Shown here piece after piece: positions 62,167 to 64,000 of a stretch of 64,000 nucleotides of DNA. The notes under the pieces are model-generated. The model did no database searches. It saw only the letters and a program-made list of their open reading frames with translations, and was not told the DNA's origin. The first letter of the stretch is position 1. The number at the start of each line of letters is the position of its first letter. This stretch comes from Lycocorax pyrrhopterus obiensis (Eukaryota > Chordata > Aves > Passeriformes > Paradisaeidae), in contig JACSVZ010000004.1 in NCBI GenBank assembly GCA_014706295.1, positions 92,887,548-92,951,547 of the forward strand. Reading direction: 5' to 3'. A program made the translations under genes and the position numbers.

Positions 62167-64000
62167 AGACACAGTATATCATCAGAGCCTGGGAAAGCAC
62201 CTAGATGACTCAGGGAAGCTCTGGTTACCACACACTTATTATTAGGAAATAAACAAACAAATATGTGTCCATAGACACATATCTCACTTTAAAGGCACTC
62301 ATAGTCTTAAGCTCATGACAGAGGCAGAAGCCAGTTACCCTATTCTACATAGCCACCTCTTCAGATGAAGATATACCTTCTCCTGCTTCTCTTCTAGCAC
62401 CCCTTACTGGTTTTAAAAATTCACATCTCCTTTTGAACTATGATGCACTGCAAGAAGAGAACACATGGCAAACTCATTTCACAACCTGATTTGTGCTAGT
62501 TCTATCCAAAATCCTTTCAGAAGAGAGATCTCTATGTAAAACGAACAAAAATAGCAAATAATCCCACACTGGCCGACTCATACACCTTAGACCTCCTTAC
62601 AACTAAGGCTCAGACCTTTGATACAGCAGGTTACAGAAGTGCTGAATGCCAAATGCAAACATCACTCCTGCAACACACAGCAAAACTTGCCTGTGCTTTA
62701 CATTGCTAAAGGTAGTTGCTCATTTTAATGAGTGTTTCTTTTTTACTTCCTTGGAGCAATTCTCAGCATAAGTAGAACAAACCCCTGACTTCCACAAACA
62801 GTTCCTGCAGAAAGCTGAAACACCTGTTTGTATGTGCTGATCAGTGCAAAAACTATCTCAGCATTATCTGCAAGGAGATGGAGTTCAAGAAAGATTATAG
62901 AAGCTAGAAATATTAATGACAAAATTTTTTGTGTGGCAAGAGTTCCCAGCTTTACAACCTTGTCATATTTTGTCTCTGGATTTGGAGATCTATGCGTGTA
63001 CTCTTCTAAATACTGTTACCGTTAAAGGTAAGGAGTAATTAATAATAAATATATCCTAGATTGACCAAAAGTAGCAATGGAAACGGATAAAGAACATCAA
63101 TTACAGCATTTTGGGAGAAACAGTACTGCAATAATTTCAACAGCCTGAAATCTGAAAGCACTCTGTTTGTAGTGAAGGATTTACTGTCTAAATCTAAACA
63201 ATTTGAAACTTTTCTTGTGTGCAGAACAATGAGATTTAACTCATGAAATTTTTTTAGTTGACCAACTCCTTGTACGCTGAAAAAACACTACCTAAATAGA
63301 TAATGCAAGAGCGGTAGTGGAACAAAGGAAATAAGATAAATTAACTACTACACTGTACTAGTGTCAACTTTGCTTGCTCCATGAGCAACCCAATTTCAGC
63401 AAAGTTGTCACATGACCTATGTTTCTGGCAAAAAACCGATCAGCATGAAACAGATCCATACTTCCAAATCTCTGTAACTCCTTAACACCTTGATTTTCTC
63501 CTGCCATCAGGTAGTAAATATTTTTTCTCCATCCCCTGTAGGTACAAAATCCTCTGTCATATAATTTTGAATGCCAAGAGAGTCTGCAGCAGTGAGGAGT
63601 CAATACACTGTCCACACTCATGCTTTCATTAATTCTTTTGTTCAGATATCACTATTCGGATGTCCATACAGATCTCATAAATAAATAAATAGGACCTCAG
63701 AAGATTTTAAGCAGAATGTCCTTCTATCAACATGAAGAGACAGAACTCAAATAAAATAAAGAAGCTATGTAAGTAACAAACTAAGTGCACTGCTTCACAC
63801 TGATACTGTATCACTTAACCTCCTAGTGTGTATGCTTCTCTGAGAACAAAATTCATGGCCTCACTTCAACAACATAGGTCTAAGGCACATACTAAAAGAG
63901 ATTTTACGTTAGATATCAATAATACCAAAACACCACCCCTTCAAACTGCCATAGACACACTTCTGGCCAGCTTATATAAATGCTGAAAACAGTGGAAAAT
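62167..64000. other. Unassigned non-coding stretch
   Basis: AT-rich sequence to the end of the window with no gene, RNA or named repeat. Frames are 65 and 85 codons and lack known domains. Confidence 0.5.

Noticed and set aside
1..64000. tRNA, rRNA, CRISPR arrays, operons or prokaryotic-type systems
   Set aside because: No cloverleaf with A and B boxes, no ribosomal RNA words, no regularly spaced repeats and no dense coding were seen. The sequence is vertebrate non-coding DNA.

Overview
This window looks like a non-coding stretch of a bird nuclear genome. The evidence is the repeat content: 3'-end and reverse-transcriptase fragments of CR1 LINEs, which dominate bird genomes, and three solo LTRs that read like avian endogenous retrovirus LTRs. 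Two much older SINE remnants resemble MIR/CORE-SINE sequence. The best-preserved LTR (39208-39849), flanked by exact 5-bp duplications, fits a family I associate with songbirds and other Neoaves, but species and chromosome cannot be fixed from the sequence alone. The background is AT-rich and CpG-poor, and every open frame is short (147 codons at most). I recognise no protein family outside the mobile elements and no tRNA, rRNA or CRISPR. The window is best read as a gene desert or the inside of a very long intron.

Layout. At 1-10.7 kb there is a solo LTR (655-1194, minus) and otherwise unassigned sequence. At 10.7-19 kb there is a CR1 reverse-transcriptase fragment (minus), a candidate regulatory element with a perfect inverted repeat near 12.55 kb, a GC-richer pocket near 13.2-13.5 kb, a T/G-rich low-complexity run and a compound TA/GA microsatellite at 19.2 kb. 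At 19-31.6 kb lies the densest repeat cluster: four CR1 fragments, two SINE remnants, a compact LTR (29707-30024, plus) with matching 5-bp duplications, and a small 32-bp minisatellite beside the last CR1. At 31.5-39.2 kb there are no recognisable repeats, but several blocks have the texture of conserved regulatory sequence, including a palindromic pair of forkhead-type sites at 38827-38853. At 39.2-40.5 kb the well-preserved LTR is followed within about 250 bases by the window's only strong CpG cluster, which carries splice-donor-like sites. From 40.5 kb to the end there is mostly unassigned sequence with a 39-bp tandem duplication (52385-52462), a 21-base T run, a diverging pair of CR1 fragments (55.8-56.2 kb), and a sequence close to the palindromic POU-factor element at 62152-62166.

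No gene set or pathway works together here. The plausible biology is regulatory: distal enhancers for a gene outside the window, one possible unannotated transcription start near 40.1-40.3 kb, and a record of retroelement insertion. I found no convincing undescribed system. The CpG cluster next to the young LTR and the three symmetric transcription-factor motifs are the items most worth checking.
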